64,000 nucleotides of DNA from positions 79,226 through 143,225 of the forward strand of contig JASANG010000072.1 of NCBI GenBank assembly GCA_030248215.1, written 5' to 3'. Under the pieces are notes generated by a model. It worked only from the letters and a program-made list of their open reading frames with translations, made no database searches and had not been told where the DNA came from. Every line of letters begins with the position of its first letter. The first letter of the stretch is position 1. The position numbers and the translations under genes are program-made. Source of the stretch: Enoplolaimus lenunculus. Its lineage: Eukaryota > Nematoda > Enoplea > Enoplida > Thoracostomopsidae. Positions 1-12,486 of this stretch are shown one piece after another.

Positions 1-188
1 TTTATGCATGCAATTGTACTTAAAATTGCAATAACTTCATAGTATTGCAACCCACGTATGATGATAAAGTTTTCCGGCCTTCTCTAATAAAACCTGTCTC
101 GCAGGCCCTGTTATCGAACACAGCATGAAATATGCGTGCTTAACATTGGTAACTTTTTTTATTATAAACTTTCAACGTTAAATATATA

Positions 189-405
189 TACATTAATACA
201 TACATGTGTGCATACATACACAAACATATATTATATATTACATATATAAATATATATACATTGATGCATATATGCACAAACATATATATTATATAACATA
301 TATAAATATGTATATATATACATTGATGCTTACATGCACAAACATATATATTATATATATACATATATGTATATATGTATGTATGTATGTATGTATTTAT
401 GTACA
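189..405. repeat. AT-rich minisatellite, unit about 60 bp
   Basis: About three imperfect copies of a unit made of an ACATTGATGC-like start, a GCACAAACATATAT core and a TATATAC tail follow one another and end in a short (GTAT)n run. Small open frames here on both strands are by-products of the repeat: they are Tyr/Ile-rich and resemble no protein family. Confidence 0.75.
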
Positions 406-890
406 TAAAGTTGTTTCATTAATGGTCGGTGGTTCTCTTGAGCTTTTTCGCTTTGATAAGTTTGTTTAAACAAACATTTTGTTCAATAAGAAATCGTGAG
501 CTGCTCCTTGATAAATATCGTGTGTCGCTATAAAAGATGCTTTCAAACTTGGTTATAAATTCACACTCTTTTTTTATAAAAGCGTCACCGAAGAACACAA
601 CATAAACACTTTTCTAAATGTGTAAAAGCGTGAAATAATCTACATTTTAAGCATCGTTCATGATGAAATATCGAAAAAAAGTATATGAAAGACACGAGCA
701 ATAAACTATAACAACAGATTAAAGCGACGGCATGTTCGGCAACGCTGTTACGGTCTTTAGCCGGACCGTAGACAGAGGGTGGCCAAGAGGGCTCAGTCCC
801 AGCTCGAAAGAACGCTGCACACCCTTGGAAAATTTTCAACCTTGATTGTAAGTCATCGAAAACCCATGTAGGCCGCAACTTAAAAATAAT
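406..890. other. No gene seen
   Basis: AT-rich non-coding sequence. A 107-codon minus-strand frame at 585-908 runs into the neighbouring MITE and shows no domain, splice context or codon signature that would support it. Confidence 0.6.
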
Positions 891-1092
891 GGCCCATGTA
901 AACATCAAGAACGGAACGTTTTTTGTGGAACTGCAATAGAGTAAGCTTATGCTTTAGACAATTTTTTTGCTTGGCTTAGGCTTAGGCTTAGCCTTAGGAA
1001 TATGCTCATTCTTACACTTAGGCTTAGGCTTAGGCTTAGGCTTAGGAGTATGCTTATAAAATACTGTTTCGCCCCTGTTCATTATATTGGCC
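891..1092. mobile_element. MITE, GGCC-ended family with TTAGGC runs (copy A)
   Basis: The element begins GGCCCATGTAAACATC and ends TTATATTGGCC, an imperfect inverted pair. The middle is built from repeated TTAGGC/CTTAGG hexamers separated by AATATGCTCATTC-like spacers. The same order is found at 20,094-20,288. The flanking octamers AAAATAAT and AAAATGTT agree at 6 of 8 bases, as expected for an aged 8-bp target duplication. There is no coding capacity, so it depends on a transposase elsewhere. Confidence 0.75.
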
Positions 1093-1598
1093 AAAATGTT
1101 TAGCCAATCACCAAACAAGATGAGCTAGCTACGGGCGTGCTGACATGTGAAAATTGCTAAAAATAAACGAATTATATTTGTGAATTGTGAAATTAGCATG
1201 CAAACAGTTCGGTTTCAATCAGAACAATGAAACTGATATCATTAACCTGCACCTAAACTTTAGAAAACAACGTCAACTACAGTTCAGTGTTTACCCGTTG
1301 TATGCATAAAAATTAATATTTATTAAAATAGTGGCGAATTCAGTAAACGTCGGATTTTTTACACCCCCCAATTTAATAGTTTAAATCGCATTTTTAGCAA
1401 ATTTTTTGATATTTTAAGAATAACCAATTTTGTTCAACGCCCAACATTTTTTAATTTTAGTGGTAAAATTTGCCATATTTTTTTCTTGATTTAGAGTGAA
1501 AACACATTATGAGCTTTTTGATGAATCGAATTGCGTCGTAAAATTCCCAACACGGTTTCTTATCTTTTGCCGTGGATTTACCAAGGCATTAAAACATT

Positions 1599-1746
1599 GG
1601 CCCGTGTTACTTTTAGGGCCGTCCCGGGTTCTGGTGGGTCTGTAAAAGTGTAGGATTACATTCTAGACTGCATTTTTGCTTAGGCGTAGGCTTAGGCTTA
1701 GGAATACACTTAATCTGCTGTCACGGCCCTAAAAGTAACATTGGCC
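1599..1746. mobile_element. MITE, GGCC-ended family (copy B)
   Basis: The terminal inverted repeats are nearly perfect: GGCCCGTGTTACTTTTAGGG at the left and its complement ending AACATTGGCC at the right. The element is flanked on both sides by the octamer AAAACATT, a perfect 8-bp target duplication. The interior carries CTTAGGCGTAGGCTTAGG, relating it to copies A and D. It is 148 bp long with no coding capacity. Confidence 0.85.
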
Positions 1747-1879
1747 AAAACATTAATGCAACGCCGTGTGCTTTTAGCAATTTCGTAGACTGCATTAAAA
1801 GTAAAAAAAGTACCAGCTCGCGCAGTGTTGTTACCCTATCGACTCACTTTTTCTCAACAGTAGTACAAGCATATCCGTA

Positions 1880-1960
1880 AGCCTCAGCGTAAGGATAAGC
1901 CTATAAGCTTAAGCGAAAAAATAGTCTAAAGCTTAAGCTTACTCTATTGTGTGGTCCGAC
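1880..1960. mobile_element. Fragment of the GGCC-ended MITE
   Basis: Reading the minus strand gives the copy A order: a TAGAGTAAGCTTAAGC-like stretch, then a poly-T segment, then TTAGGC-like hexamers. Both ends are missing. Confidence 0.5.
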
Positions 1961-3505
1961 GAAAAATGGTTCGTCTCTGATCTATACATGGATGAATAAG
2001 TATGACAAGAAAATTTTAAAATTGTATAATGTTGCAATTTGTCTACAATTCTGCAACTTCGCTTCCATGACTTAGGGATTGGACCAAAATTGTGTTCGTT
2101 ACAACTGGTCTCTGGCTATTTCAATGTCGCAATTTGTGAATCGCAGCTGCGCTCAAACTTATTTGCTAACTACTGACAAGTGCAACATACATTTGAGAAT
2201 ATTCCGAGAGTTTACACCAATAATTGCATATTGCATTTGCTATGCAACCAAGCATCCATAAGTTTCACCTAAATTAAACAATAAATGCTCGCTTATGAAA
2301 AAAAACGTAGAAATATAGAGAAAAACATAGTTTTAACCCGTTTGTATATATTTAAAAAAGTAAACATTCAAATATAAATATAATATTTCAATCTGTAAGA
2401 ATCATACGGTGTGCTACTCATAAGTGGAGTACATTGAACGTGTGTTAATGTGTGCATGGGTTACCTGCTCTGCTCATTCACACTTAATATTTTAATATGA
2501 AATTGAACAAAATCACAGTTTGCTGATCTCAGTCTGAACGACAGATACAACGTGTCTATTTTTCTTAAAATGCAAACATAAATCGGAAGGAAAAAATTAT
2601 TGCATTCATATGTTTGTAACAAAACGCAAACATTTGCACACACACACTCTCGAACCACAGAGCTGAAATCCAAGTTTACAGTACAACATTAATGTTCAGT
2701 TTACACTAAAATTTAGAATCATGAGTTAGTGTTCAAATGTGTAGCCAGATGATCATTTCAGGAGCGGATAACCTACGTCTATTTGGTTTTTCGGCGACCG
2801 TGGACCTGTATAATGCTATTCTACAGCCGGTAAAAGTGTCTTTTTTGAGTGTTTACAAAAATTTTGGGGGTTCGGGGAGGATATTATATCCCGACTATCC
2901 CCTGTCTTGCGTACGCGTCAGACTCCGTTGTTGCACAAAAGCAAAATAGTTGTATATACTTAATGCGTACAGTAGCAACGCAGTTTGTGAACGCAATTAA
3001 GTTTTCTTGCAAAATTGTAATTTTCTGCAAACAAAAGCAGTACAATTTGTGCGTTGTGCGTGTGCACTTTTATATGCATGCAGCTATGACCTACGCAGTC
3101 ACAAATTAGCATTTGATGCAATCCGTAAGTGTTTTGGAGATTTGAGTAAATTGACAACTTTTTGTCAAATCTGAACACTTTATTAGCCATGATTTGATGC
3201 GATTTCAAAGCTGTGTTCACACGTGCATATTTTTCGGTCAAACAAATTTAGCTTTCTTCATTCCAATTATATATACCTAATGTAAGATCAACTCAACTTT
3301 TTAATTAACGCGCTGTAATTTTAACGTTAAATTGTAATTCAGCTTGATAAAAGTAGTAATAATTGAAATTAATCCAAATTGCTAACATCAGAAGTGGATG
3401 ATATTTAACAAGATTGTGCAACTACTTGACCTATACGTAGTCGGTCCAGTAGCGAAGTGCGAGCCTGGGGGAGTCTAGCCCCCCCTGGAAAAAAACTTGG
3501 CCCAA
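1961..3505. other. No gene seen; AT-rich non-coding
   Basis: Only short open frames (60-93 codons), overlapping on both strands, without domains. A possible degraded end of the CACACGTGCAA MITE family lies near 3,040-3,240. Positions 3,442-3,490 resemble the G-rich end of the element at 7,225-7,394. Confidence 0.5.
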
Positions 3506-3656
3506 ACGAAACGCACTAAACAGATGAATTTTGAAAAATTATGCACAAATTTTACTACCGAAATTGCCGGAACCTTCGACAAAAATTGCACCGGAGCCGA
3601 AGGCCGATTTCCTGCCGGAACCGTAACCTTAGGCAGACCTCCGGTTGCACCCTGCA
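3506..3656. mobile_element. Fragment of the hAT-like CCGG-rich MITE (long subfamily)
   Basis: The stretch matches, in reverse complement, the middle of the element at 16,845-17,282: an ACTAAACAGAT-like start, then TTTTACTACCGAAATTGCCGG, then repeated CCGG-containing words. It ends in the family terminus CCGGTTGCACCCTG. The other end is missing. The short ORFs here are by-products of the repeat. Confidence 0.65.
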
Positions 3657-6446
3657 CAAGTTGTACCTCCGGACAGCTTGGACAAAAACGCAATGTGCGC
3701 TGGGTACACACTTTTGTACACAGGAGGATGGTCGCACAGTCTTGTAAAAAGAGTTATCGTCGACTCTTGCTAATATTTAAAGTTTACTAATTTAAAAAAC
3801 TGCCCCTTTCGTGGCTTAACACAACTAGTTTTGTCAAAATTTACTAAATTGCTGTTCGATAAATCTTCGGTATATATACATACATATTCTACGAAATCCT
3901 AAAGATATATTTCATCTAAATCTTAAAACCAGTCCTACGGACTCCCTTCCAGAACAGTTTTCGAAATATTCCGACATGATTCGTGCAACTTTGCAATTGC
4001 CCTAATTCTTGCGAAACGAAGAGAAAACGTGCCCTTAAAACATGAATATTAACGGCAAATCATGCAAGTAAAAAATTGTTTCTTTTGTTGCTATGCAAAG
4101 TACAATTGAATTAATCTTAAAAGTCGCACAATGACATAAACGTGCAATCAGCAAGTTTACACGAAATTATTTACTTAAAAGCGTGAACATCTTAATGAAA
4201 CAAGCTTAACAAAATTAAATTATAAATGAAAGATAGAAACTTAAAATTTGCATTTATTCGTAGAAAATTCATAAATGAAAATTGCTTAATTCGCAGCAAC
4301 TAAGCAGTCGTTGTAGCTTATCGTAAAATTGAACGAAATATGTATAGAATGTACCTTACCAGATTATACAAATTACCTTAGGTTACATAACCAAAAAAAA
4401 ATCATTCTTACGTTTAAGAAGCAGTATTTTTACATCACAAAATGATTTCGATAAAAAACGACCAAATTTTTGATAAATCTAAACATTCGATATGACGTTA
4501 CGCACAAAATGATGCATATATTTGATATTGCACCCAAGTATAACACCAGCAAATCATATACAACCATATTATTTAAGGCGAGAGTTGATTTAAATTTGCT
4601 CATGACTGTAAACAGTTTCGCTACTGTATGCGTGTTTGGTCGGTATTAAAGCACCAAGTTCAAATTACGCCACAACGAAAAAGTTGTTGTTGTTGTTGTT
4701 ATTAACTAATTTTTATCTGAGCACAACAACTCTTGCAAAGTTTAATTCATAGCACAAACTTTTGTGTTTTGAATGCAACTAAACTGCAAACAAAATCAAA
4801 TTTATGATCTGGAGCAGTGCATGCAACTGTATATAGTAGCAATTTTGTTGTTGTTTTTGTTGCCTTTTATGTGTTTTCAATTCAATATATACATATGTAT
4901 ATATATCGCTATGAACAAGTCGAAATCACCACCAATACATGCATTTGGTCATTCTATTTCGAAGCTTCACGGTTACACCCACATCTGAACAAGACCAAGA
5001 TTCTGAGATGGGTATTTGGACGAACAGAAGCCACAGTAACCAACTTTGGATAGGTTTTCACACAAGCGAGTCAATTTAAAATATCGTCACGTTTAAAATT
5101 TCACATTTGTACCTGTTTGGATGTTCTGCTGCATAAAGATGCCTGCCCTACGTTCAAATTTTAAGTTATTTCTTCAGTAGCGTTTTACCAAGTCTTGATA
5201 ACATTTTTGCAATACTTCAAAGTTGAAGATTTGTGTTTAAAGCTTTCTATTTGATGTTTTCGTTCTGTTTTTAGCGTATAAGAACAAAGCCTAAACGATA
5301 CGAGTTGATATGTTTTCGTAGTTTTCATTTATGAACAAATTGAAACATGTTGAATTATTATTATTATTATTATTATTGTTATTATTAATAATATTAATAT
5401 TATGCCGTTTGCTTCATCATTCGTTTCAAGTTAAAGTGCTATTATAACATGATCTTCGGTTCACTGGTTCAAAAGTGACAAGGTCTATCCCAACTGTTGA
5501 TAGTGCTTAATGCAGCTATGAACTGGTTTGGCCAAAATCATAAGTTATTGATCAGCTATTCCCAAAACAAAACAATCACCTGATGAAGAACTAATTTTGT
5601 GCCCTTATGACTTTGAATTTTTTGTAGGTTGTGCATATTCTGTAATTTTCGCCACCAGCAATTATTGTAAGTATTACTGCACATAACCTCAACAACGATT
5701 TGTGAGACAGTTTTCAGCCGCTGCAAACACATATACAAATCGCTATTTGAACTGCTTGTGTGTTCATCTTTGTGCAATTTTTGCGTAAAAAATTAATGAT
5801 CTCTATGTAACAGCTCATACAAATTCATTATACAAACACATACACATTAATATACAGTTGCGAACAAGTGTGTAGGGTGTGCAAAATCACAGCAAAAGCT
5901 GTAATACATATGTATTTGCGAATAGTACTCAAGATTTCGTACGTGCAACCACGACGTCACACAAAGCGCACAGATTGTGAGCAAAAAAAAGTGCAAAAAC
6001 GCAATTTGCAAAAATGCATGCAAACTGCAAACTTTATGCAACCAAAGCAACAACAGCAACAAAAATCACGTTATATTATCTAAAATAGCGCAGCACACAG
6101 TTGCGCATGTACTTGCACGAAATAGAACTCTGAGAACAGCAATAAAGGAAAACGATATATATTGACATACAAGGAACAACACTTCATTTTTTGGGTTGAA
6201 GTAAAATAGCAAACAGAGCAAAAAAAACACAAACGAAGAAAGAAACAGACACAGCTGTGCAATTAAAAGCAACAAAGAAACGCACCAAAATGCATTAAAA
6301 ATACAACGGTAGTTTATTTATAAAACACAAAATGCGTGAAGTTTGCTAGAATTTTTTGCAATATATATGAATGACCTGACCTAAATATAAAATGATGCAA
6401 AGATTTTGTGCAGATATTTCCAAGCGTTGCACTTCGAAACAAAACC
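3657..6446. other. No gene seen; AT-rich non-coding with microsatellites
   Basis: Holds a short (GTT)n run near 4,684-4,702, an (ATT)n run near 5,357-5,402 and many TGCAA-type words shared with the MITEs nearby. The open frames of 60-78 codons lie on both strands and overlap each other. I found no acceptor-ORF-donor arrangement with recognisable protein content. Confidence 0.55.
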
Positions 6447-6756
6447 TAAAGCCGTAATCACACGTGCAAGTGTTTGCTGCGAGAACTTGCATGTGCAACT
6501 TGCATGTGCAAGTTTGGACACAAAGCAGCTTTGAAGTTCGTGCAGCTGCACATTATTCACTGGAATTCATGCTATTGAATTTAATTCGCACCTGTGAACG
6601 CAGTGCAGGTCGGTTGAATTTTGTGCACATGCAGTTTGATTGGTCAATCAGAATGTTCCTTTGTTCCTTGGAAAATACTTGCAGCTGCAACTATTTCGTG
6701 CATGTTCAAACTGCGAGTTCTCGCTGCAAAAATTTGCACGTGTAAATGGGTTTTAA
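6447..6756. mobile_element. MITE, CACACGTGCAA family with TTAA-like ends (copy 1)
   Basis: The left end reads TAAAGCCGTAATCACACGTG and the right end is its near complement, finishing TTGCACGTGTAAATGGGTTTTAA. Inside, GCAGCTGCA and GCGAGAACTTGC words recur in inverted order. The right end abuts TTAA, and other copies also begin at TTAA, which suggests TTAA targeting as in piggyBac or Kolobok elements. A 93-codon plus-strand frame spans most of it but is built of the repeat words, so I do not call it a gene. Confidence 0.65.
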
Positions 6757-7224
6757 CGTTGTAGCAAAGTTTAAATACTAATTTTTGTTTACAAAATTAT
6801 ATACATATAACATTGACAGCTAAATAATTAAATAATAAACATAATGGCCACGACTAAATTAATATATTCACAAGTCAGATTAGCAACGCCAACATATGTA
6901 AACATGACCAGGATGCAAGCTTGTGAAACATGCTTGTCCATGTGTATACACAATATGTGCGGTGCGCATTGTCTGTTATGCTTGCTTTCAGCATAACTCA
7001 TATAGTCGACGACAGAAGCAGTTGGCGGGCGTCTGTCTATGATCCGTACGTCTCTAGTACGATCCTCAATTTGCAGGCCCGCCTTTCCAGCTGCTCAGTT
7101 AAAATGTCTGAAGTCCGGTCCATACATAGAATGACACGGCACATCTGGATTCCAAATAATTAAACTGGCAAAATTTTGTTTCCAGTTGGAGTAATGCTTA
7201 GTTTAATCTTAGCAGACAGGTCCC

Positions 7225-7394
7225 AGACGGGCCCGTAGCCAAGCGGGGGCTAGGGGGGCTGCGCTGCCCTGAAAACTTTTTGGCCCCTCTAGAAGATGTT
7301 TAACTTTGCTTGTAACTCATTGAAAACCTTTAAATGCCCCTCCTGAAAATTTTTTAGCCCCCCCCCCATAGCAAGGTGGGATGGCTACGGGTCT
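7225..7394. mobile_element. Short inverted-repeat element, G/C-run ends
   Basis: The left end AGACGGGCCCGTAGCCA is complementary to the right end TGGCTACGGGTCT. Next to the ends are runs of G on one side and C on the other, around TTTTTGGCCCC-like words. About 170 bp, non-coding, MITE-like. I saw no clear target duplication. Confidence 0.5.
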
Positions 7395-7570
7395 GGTCTC
7401 AAAGCTTCAAAGTAATGCAAAATTGCAACAGAACAACTACATAGCTAATGTAACTTTCGCATGGTAAAGACTGTATCTACTGTCCACAATATTGTGCTCT
7501 TCCTTTCACACATTCAGACTGTCAATGAGTCCTGTTATTAACAGGCCGCTAAAAATACGTCACAAAACGT

Positions 7571-7766
7571 CAGTGCCGGAGCAGACTAGGGTGGGTGCTC
7601 TCCCCAAACTTCCGGATGGGGGCCCCCAACTTTCGAGCGAAGCGAGCGAGAAGCCAGACGCATTTTATAACTTCAGCGGTTTTTGTTTCAATCGGTTAGG
7701 GTGGGGACCCCTTTAGAGGTGAGGACCCCCCAAAGTGGGGTATGGGGGGTGGCTGCACCGGCCCTG
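7571..7766. mobile_element. hAT-type MITE (CAGGGCCGG family)
   Basis: The ends are CAGTGCCGGAGCAG at the left and the complement of CAGGGCCGGTGCAG at the right. The flanking octamers are CAAAACGT and CAAAACAT, an 8-bp target duplication with one change. CAG-G ends and 8-bp duplications are the marks of the hAT superfamily. It is 196 bp long and G/C-run rich, with no transposase. A 74-codon frame overlapping it is not a gene. Confidence 0.75.
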
Positions 7767-7911
7767 CAAAACATGACCGTATTTTTGCCAAAAATATCTA
7801 TGAGACTAAACCACTTGTTTTATATTTTCGTTGTAGACAGTATAGCCCTATGAAGCAAAAAAACAGTTGCAAGAAAAAATAGTCCGGCAAACAACAGTCT
7901 AGTTGCCGTGA

Positions 7912-8605
7912 CAGATGCAAGGGCGTCTATACAGGCATCGGTCTTCCCAACAGAAATCAAAACCAAAATATTAGGATTTAGCACAAAAATTGCATTTGGT
8001 TTCTCGCTTGCTCGCGAGTGTTGATCGTTATTACACGCGTGTCCACTGTAAAAATTCCTGGCTCTGCCGCTAACTCAGTAGCCTTCTGACAGTCATGGGC
8101 CAAAAATCACAAGTATAAAAATACAAAAACGAATACGAACATGGGTTATCAATTTTATACAGTGAAAAAAAATAATTAAAAAGCCAAATCGCAGTTTGGT
8201 CTTTGCTCAGCAAATATCACATATTTGCGTACAGCATGCAATAATTGCAATAACAAGCAAACAAACAGCGCAACATAAAGAGTATTCTCACACCGAAAAC
8301 TTTGTATTTTGAAGAAAACTGCGACAAAAAAAATCAGGCCAAACGCTTTAAAAACTAGAGAGCGGAGCAGAAACACAGAATGCAGTTTAAAACAACAGAC
8401 AGCTCCAGCGCCAACGAGTAGAGTCTTTTAATAGTCAGAGCGTTCAGCACGGAGACGTTTTAAGAGCGTTCGATAGCGCTCACGGATGCAATGGGCATTC
8501 ACGCCTTGTAGCTCACGCGTCAGGAATCGAAATCAAAAATTTTGCGTATTCAGATTTAGTACTAAAATTGCGTTTGATTTCTTGCTCGTTTCGTTCATAA
8601 GCTTT
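7912..8605. repeat. Diverged direct repeat pair (7,912-8,040 and 8,486-8,605)
   Basis: Both stretches run in the same order: a GATGCAA..GGGC start, an ATCGAAATC/AAATCAAAACC word, a TTTAG.AC.AAAATTGC word, then a TTTGRTTTCT.GCTCG end. They look like two old copies of an unidentified interspersed repeat. No terminal structure or coding sequence was identified. Confidence 0.4.
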
Positions 8606-11128
8606 TCTTCAGTGTTATAATATCGCGGGACCCCCTGTTCAAAATTTTATGAATCCCGTTACTGTCAACGAGCAATGTATAACACGAAAACAGACGAGAG
8701 AAATAAAAATTATGTTCTTTATGTATATATTGCATGCATTGTACACAGAACTAAAACACGATGCAATACTTGTAATCGCACTTGGTGAGATCTGCAATTT
8801 CACACCGCTATAGATTTTGCTGAAACCTATCGATAGAGCAAAAATTAATGCGCGCTGTGCAGTTTATGCAAACACACTTTTGTCTTGAAAAATTGTATTT
8901 TCTGCAAGCAAATTAGAGTTTATTTGGCAATCTCATTGATACTTGACGCTCTCACAAAGGAACAACTCACAGCGCACCATTTATACGCGCACCTGTTTAC
9001 GAGCAATAAAACAAGCTTGTAAAACGTCATAATTGTCGCCGGTAAATTTCTTACTTATTTTAAGAGTTTTTTTACTAATTTCGAAATAAATGTAATCTAA
9101 AATTCTACAATCAAGATTTGATGTTTTTGGCTAAATTAAGAGTACAGCTAAAATTGTGTTCATTTCATGAAAATCAAACGGTGTTTCACGTTAACGAATC
9201 GTGTCAAAAATAAAATGATATGCTATAAACTGTTTCTGCATTTCAAACAACATCATTCAAAACGATTTTTGTATTAAGTGGAGAAATGCTGAAATGTAAT
9301 AGCTATCACAGCTAAATGCTACCAAGATAAACACTTTTTAACGTTTGCCAAAACGGTGTTTTCTCGTTTATTAATAAAAACGTTTTTTCAAAATGCGAAA
9401 AGCGTTTTACATTTTCAACACTATTCCTTGAGTGCAATTTTGTCTCACTATTTAGCTGAGTGATAACGTTCCTACCATACAATTTTTCGTTCCTCTTACC
9501 TTGCAATTTTTGCGTTTCATAACATTTGCCAGCCCGCTTCCCGGTTAGAAATCTTTGGATCCGCCTACGGAAAGTTAGCTACTAACGAATTAGTGTATTA
9601 GCATATTTAGTTCAACCTAAATTAGGACTTTTCGCATTGTTTCGCTAGCTATTATTATGGTTATAAACAATTTCGTTTTAGTACTAAACGAATTTGAGTG
9701 CAAGAAATTCGAATCAAGTGTTTATAAACATTCAAGTTAGATAAACGAATCGCTAGCTACTTAACTATATAATAAGCATACTACTTAAGCTCACTATGGC
9801 CGTTTGGTTGGGAATTATCATTTTCATAAGCGTTTGTGCTCTGCTAACTCTAAGATTTTCAGGCGTAGAAAATTTAACCATAACGTTTAAAAATTGGAAC
9901 CTTTAAAAATTACTCAGCTAACCGTTAATTAGCATATTACCTGTGGCAATTACAGCATTCAAGTGTTTATATTGTTACAAAAGTTGGTTTTGTCGATGTA
10001 TAAAGTGTAACTCTATGCGCTGCTGGGTTTTGGACAGGGAATACTTAAATTTATTGCAGAATACTATATTTGTAAATAAGCATGCTACTCGGTAATTAGC
10101 ATTGTTGTCTTTATTACATTTGAACTTTTATTGTCAGTAAGTGGGTCCGAACTTCGCTCAGTACGTAGTTTACAACAACGACTGGTTTAAATAGGGCATC
10201 GTTCAAAAATTACGGGTCGATTTATATACTGAATCTGCTCAAATAGTAATCAGTTTATGCAATGGACAATTTCATAACCGAATGTTTTTGCAAGAAATTT
10301 TACTACTACGTTATAAAGCATGGAACTCACTGAAGAAAACGCAACATAATAAAGCTACGCAACTCTACAAACACTATATATATCTGTTCAATTCTGCAAA
10401 CACGATAACAGTTCTTGCATAATACAATATCGACGTATAAAAATTGCAGCACAAAATCCGTGCAAATGTGCCCAAAAAATCAATATGATCATGAATAATA
10501 CTTAAAATACCTTCGTAACACATATAAAACTGTTTGGAAACACACAAAATTAAATTTATTTAATTTCCAAGGAGGAATATCGAGGATAAATATAAAAATA
10601 CGCTTGGAAAATGTAAAAAATAGGAAGAATACAAGTTTTTTTCAACGAATTCAGCAAACGAAATAAGAATTATTTTTTGAGCAAAAGGTACAACAGGTAC
10701 TGCATCACATTGAGTTTATAAATCTTAATATTAAGTAGAACAAACATGAATTTCGCGCACATATGCATGCGGGCACCACCGATGCTGTATAAGAGAGGCC
10801 TTGTGGCAGCCGAACAGCGTACAGGTGTTGTATATACAATTTAAGTATTGCGCTTTTTAGTGATATATTTCTTGATTTTATGTATTTAAATTTAAGACAT
10901 TTCATTTTACAATAAGATTCGAGCAAATTTGGTGTTCCAATTTTTAGGGACAGCATTAAAATTGTCCGCTTTTGTCAAAAAAAGAAGTATTAATTTTTAA
11001 GTATACATGGTTGCGGGTGTGTTTTGTTGATCGCTTCATAGTTGGGCGAGCAAAATAGTGAAACTTGCAAAAAAATTAATCTTTACAATTGCTCATGGTA
11101 AATCTCGTTGTAAACGTAAGTTCTATTT
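8606..11128. other. No gene seen; AT-rich non-coding
   Basis: Short overlapping open frames only (64-83 codons). No repeat with clear ends, no splice-framed conserved protein and no RNA gene was recognised. Confidence 0.5.
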
Positions 11129-11245
11129 GCGTGTGCAAGCTTTTTGCAGTGAAAACCTGCAGCTGCAAGTCTGTTCAAAAACCAATTAATAAAACTGGTA
11201 AGTTCTTCCGTGAAAAAACTCGCACGTGTGAATTGGATTTAAGGT
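11129..11245. mobile_element. MITE, CACACGTGCAA family (short copy 2)
   Basis: The left side reads TGCGTGTGCAAGCTTTTTGC and the right side is roughly its complement, ending CGCACGTGTGAATTGGATTTAA. GCAGCTGCAAG lies inside. The right end again abuts TTAA. It looks like an internally deleted relative of the copies at 6,447 and 11,765. Confidence 0.5.
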
Positions 11246-11376
11246 ACTGTTCAACAGTAAAGTTCTAAAATACAGACTATTACGCTGTCGGTAAATGAGC
11301 ACAGCAAGTGTATATAAAGCAAAAAAGATTGCCTTACATGGGCATATATAGACCGAAAAGTGATGTTGTTGCACTC

Positions 11377-11447
11377 GACCACATGGTGCAGTGGAAGAAT
11401 GCTTGACTGGAGTGCAAGAAAGCTGAGGTTCGATTCACGGTGTGGTC
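11377..11447 (+). tRNA. tRNA-like sequence (probable pseudogene or SINE head)
   Basis: A 71-nt stretch begins GACCACA and ends TGTGGTC, a perfect 7-bp acceptor stem. It contains an A-box-like TGGTGCAGTGG and a B-box-like GGTTCGATTCA, at normal tRNA spacing. A 4-bp anticodon stem (CTTG/CAAG) closes on the loop CTGGAGT, giving anticodon GGA if read literally. The T stem pairs poorly, and a serine tRNA should have a long variable arm, which is absent. I therefore favour a tRNA pseudogene or a tRNA-derived SINE fragment over a working gene. Confidence 0.4.
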
Positions 11448-11764
11448 TCTAACTTTGGGCAGAAACTTCGAACAGCGATTGCGCAGTTTGGATGGTTCAA
11501 CATACCCATTGTTAACTGTTAGCACTATTTTGGAACAAGCAGTTTAAACAGACAGCTCTTTCGTACATGTTACCGGTTGTATAAGTCTACAGCGAAAGTA
11601 TTATAAACTTGTTAAGCTTTAAAAGCAAGATACCATTTAGAGGTAACTTGAAATTTTTCTCTGCAAATAAACTTTATTTGATAAGCCCGGAATAGTCCAT
11701 ATTTAGGTTTCAGATACGTCTCATTTAACTTAATAAATGGGAGTAAATTTTTCTTTTCTATCTC

Positions 11765-12486
11765 TTAAACCCTATTCACACGGGCAACTTTTTGCGTCAA
11801 AACTTACACGTCCAACATGAATGTGCAACTTCGGTCATAAAATAGGTTTGAAGTACTCGCAGCTGCAAATTATGTACTGGAATTTGTGCTATTAAATTTA
11901 ATTCGCATGCGTGAACGTAGTTACAAGGCGCATATATTTCGTGCATCTGCATTTTGACTGGCCAACCGGAAAATATGGTTGCCGAGCACTTCTGAATGCA
12001 GACTTCCTGAGGTTATTTCAAAAATTTGAATTATTTCAAATACCTAACTAATTTGATATTCCGCAGTTTAGGGCGAGTCAGGCTAGACTAGTTTTGCATC
12101 TATTGAGTACTAAACAGAAACCGTAGGATTTGAAAGCGGTTTCAAGTCACAAATTTTATTAGTAAAGCGTTATTTGTGCGGGAATGTATACATTCAGTCA
12201 GAGAACATGCAGCTGTAAATTATTCATGATGAATATACGCGAGAAATTGCTTTATATCTATGAATAACTGTACAAGCTAAATTAATGCATCGTCATTGGC
12301 TGTGTTGATAATTTATAGTTTTTGCTTGATATTTATTGTAGTCGTCTGCAAATTATTCATATTACTTCATGTCAAGATTCATAATAAAAATGATGTTTCC
12401 TTGCAAATACTTGCAGCTGTAAGAAACTCGGACAAGTTGCAGCTGCGAGTACTCGCTGCTAAAACTTGCAATTGTGAATAGGGCTT
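11765..12486. mobile_element. MITE-like element, CACACGTGCAA family (long copy 3)
   Basis: The element starts TTAAACCCTATTCACACGG and ends TTGCAATTGTGAATAGGGCTT, an inverted pair about 30 bp long with mismatches. GCAGCTGCAA and CTCGCTGC words occur near both ends. At about 720 bp it is the longest copy of the family here and may be closest to the parent element, but no transposase frame was recognised. Confidence 0.6.

Noticed and set aside
585-908. 107-codon minus-strand frame as a gene
   Set aside because: It overlaps the MITE start at 891 and shows no recognisable domain, signal or splice context.
973-1050. Internal telomere (TTAGGC)n
   Set aside because: The runs are short, interrupted and bounded by MITE ends, and recur at other loci in the same element, so they belong to the transposon rather than to a chromosome end.
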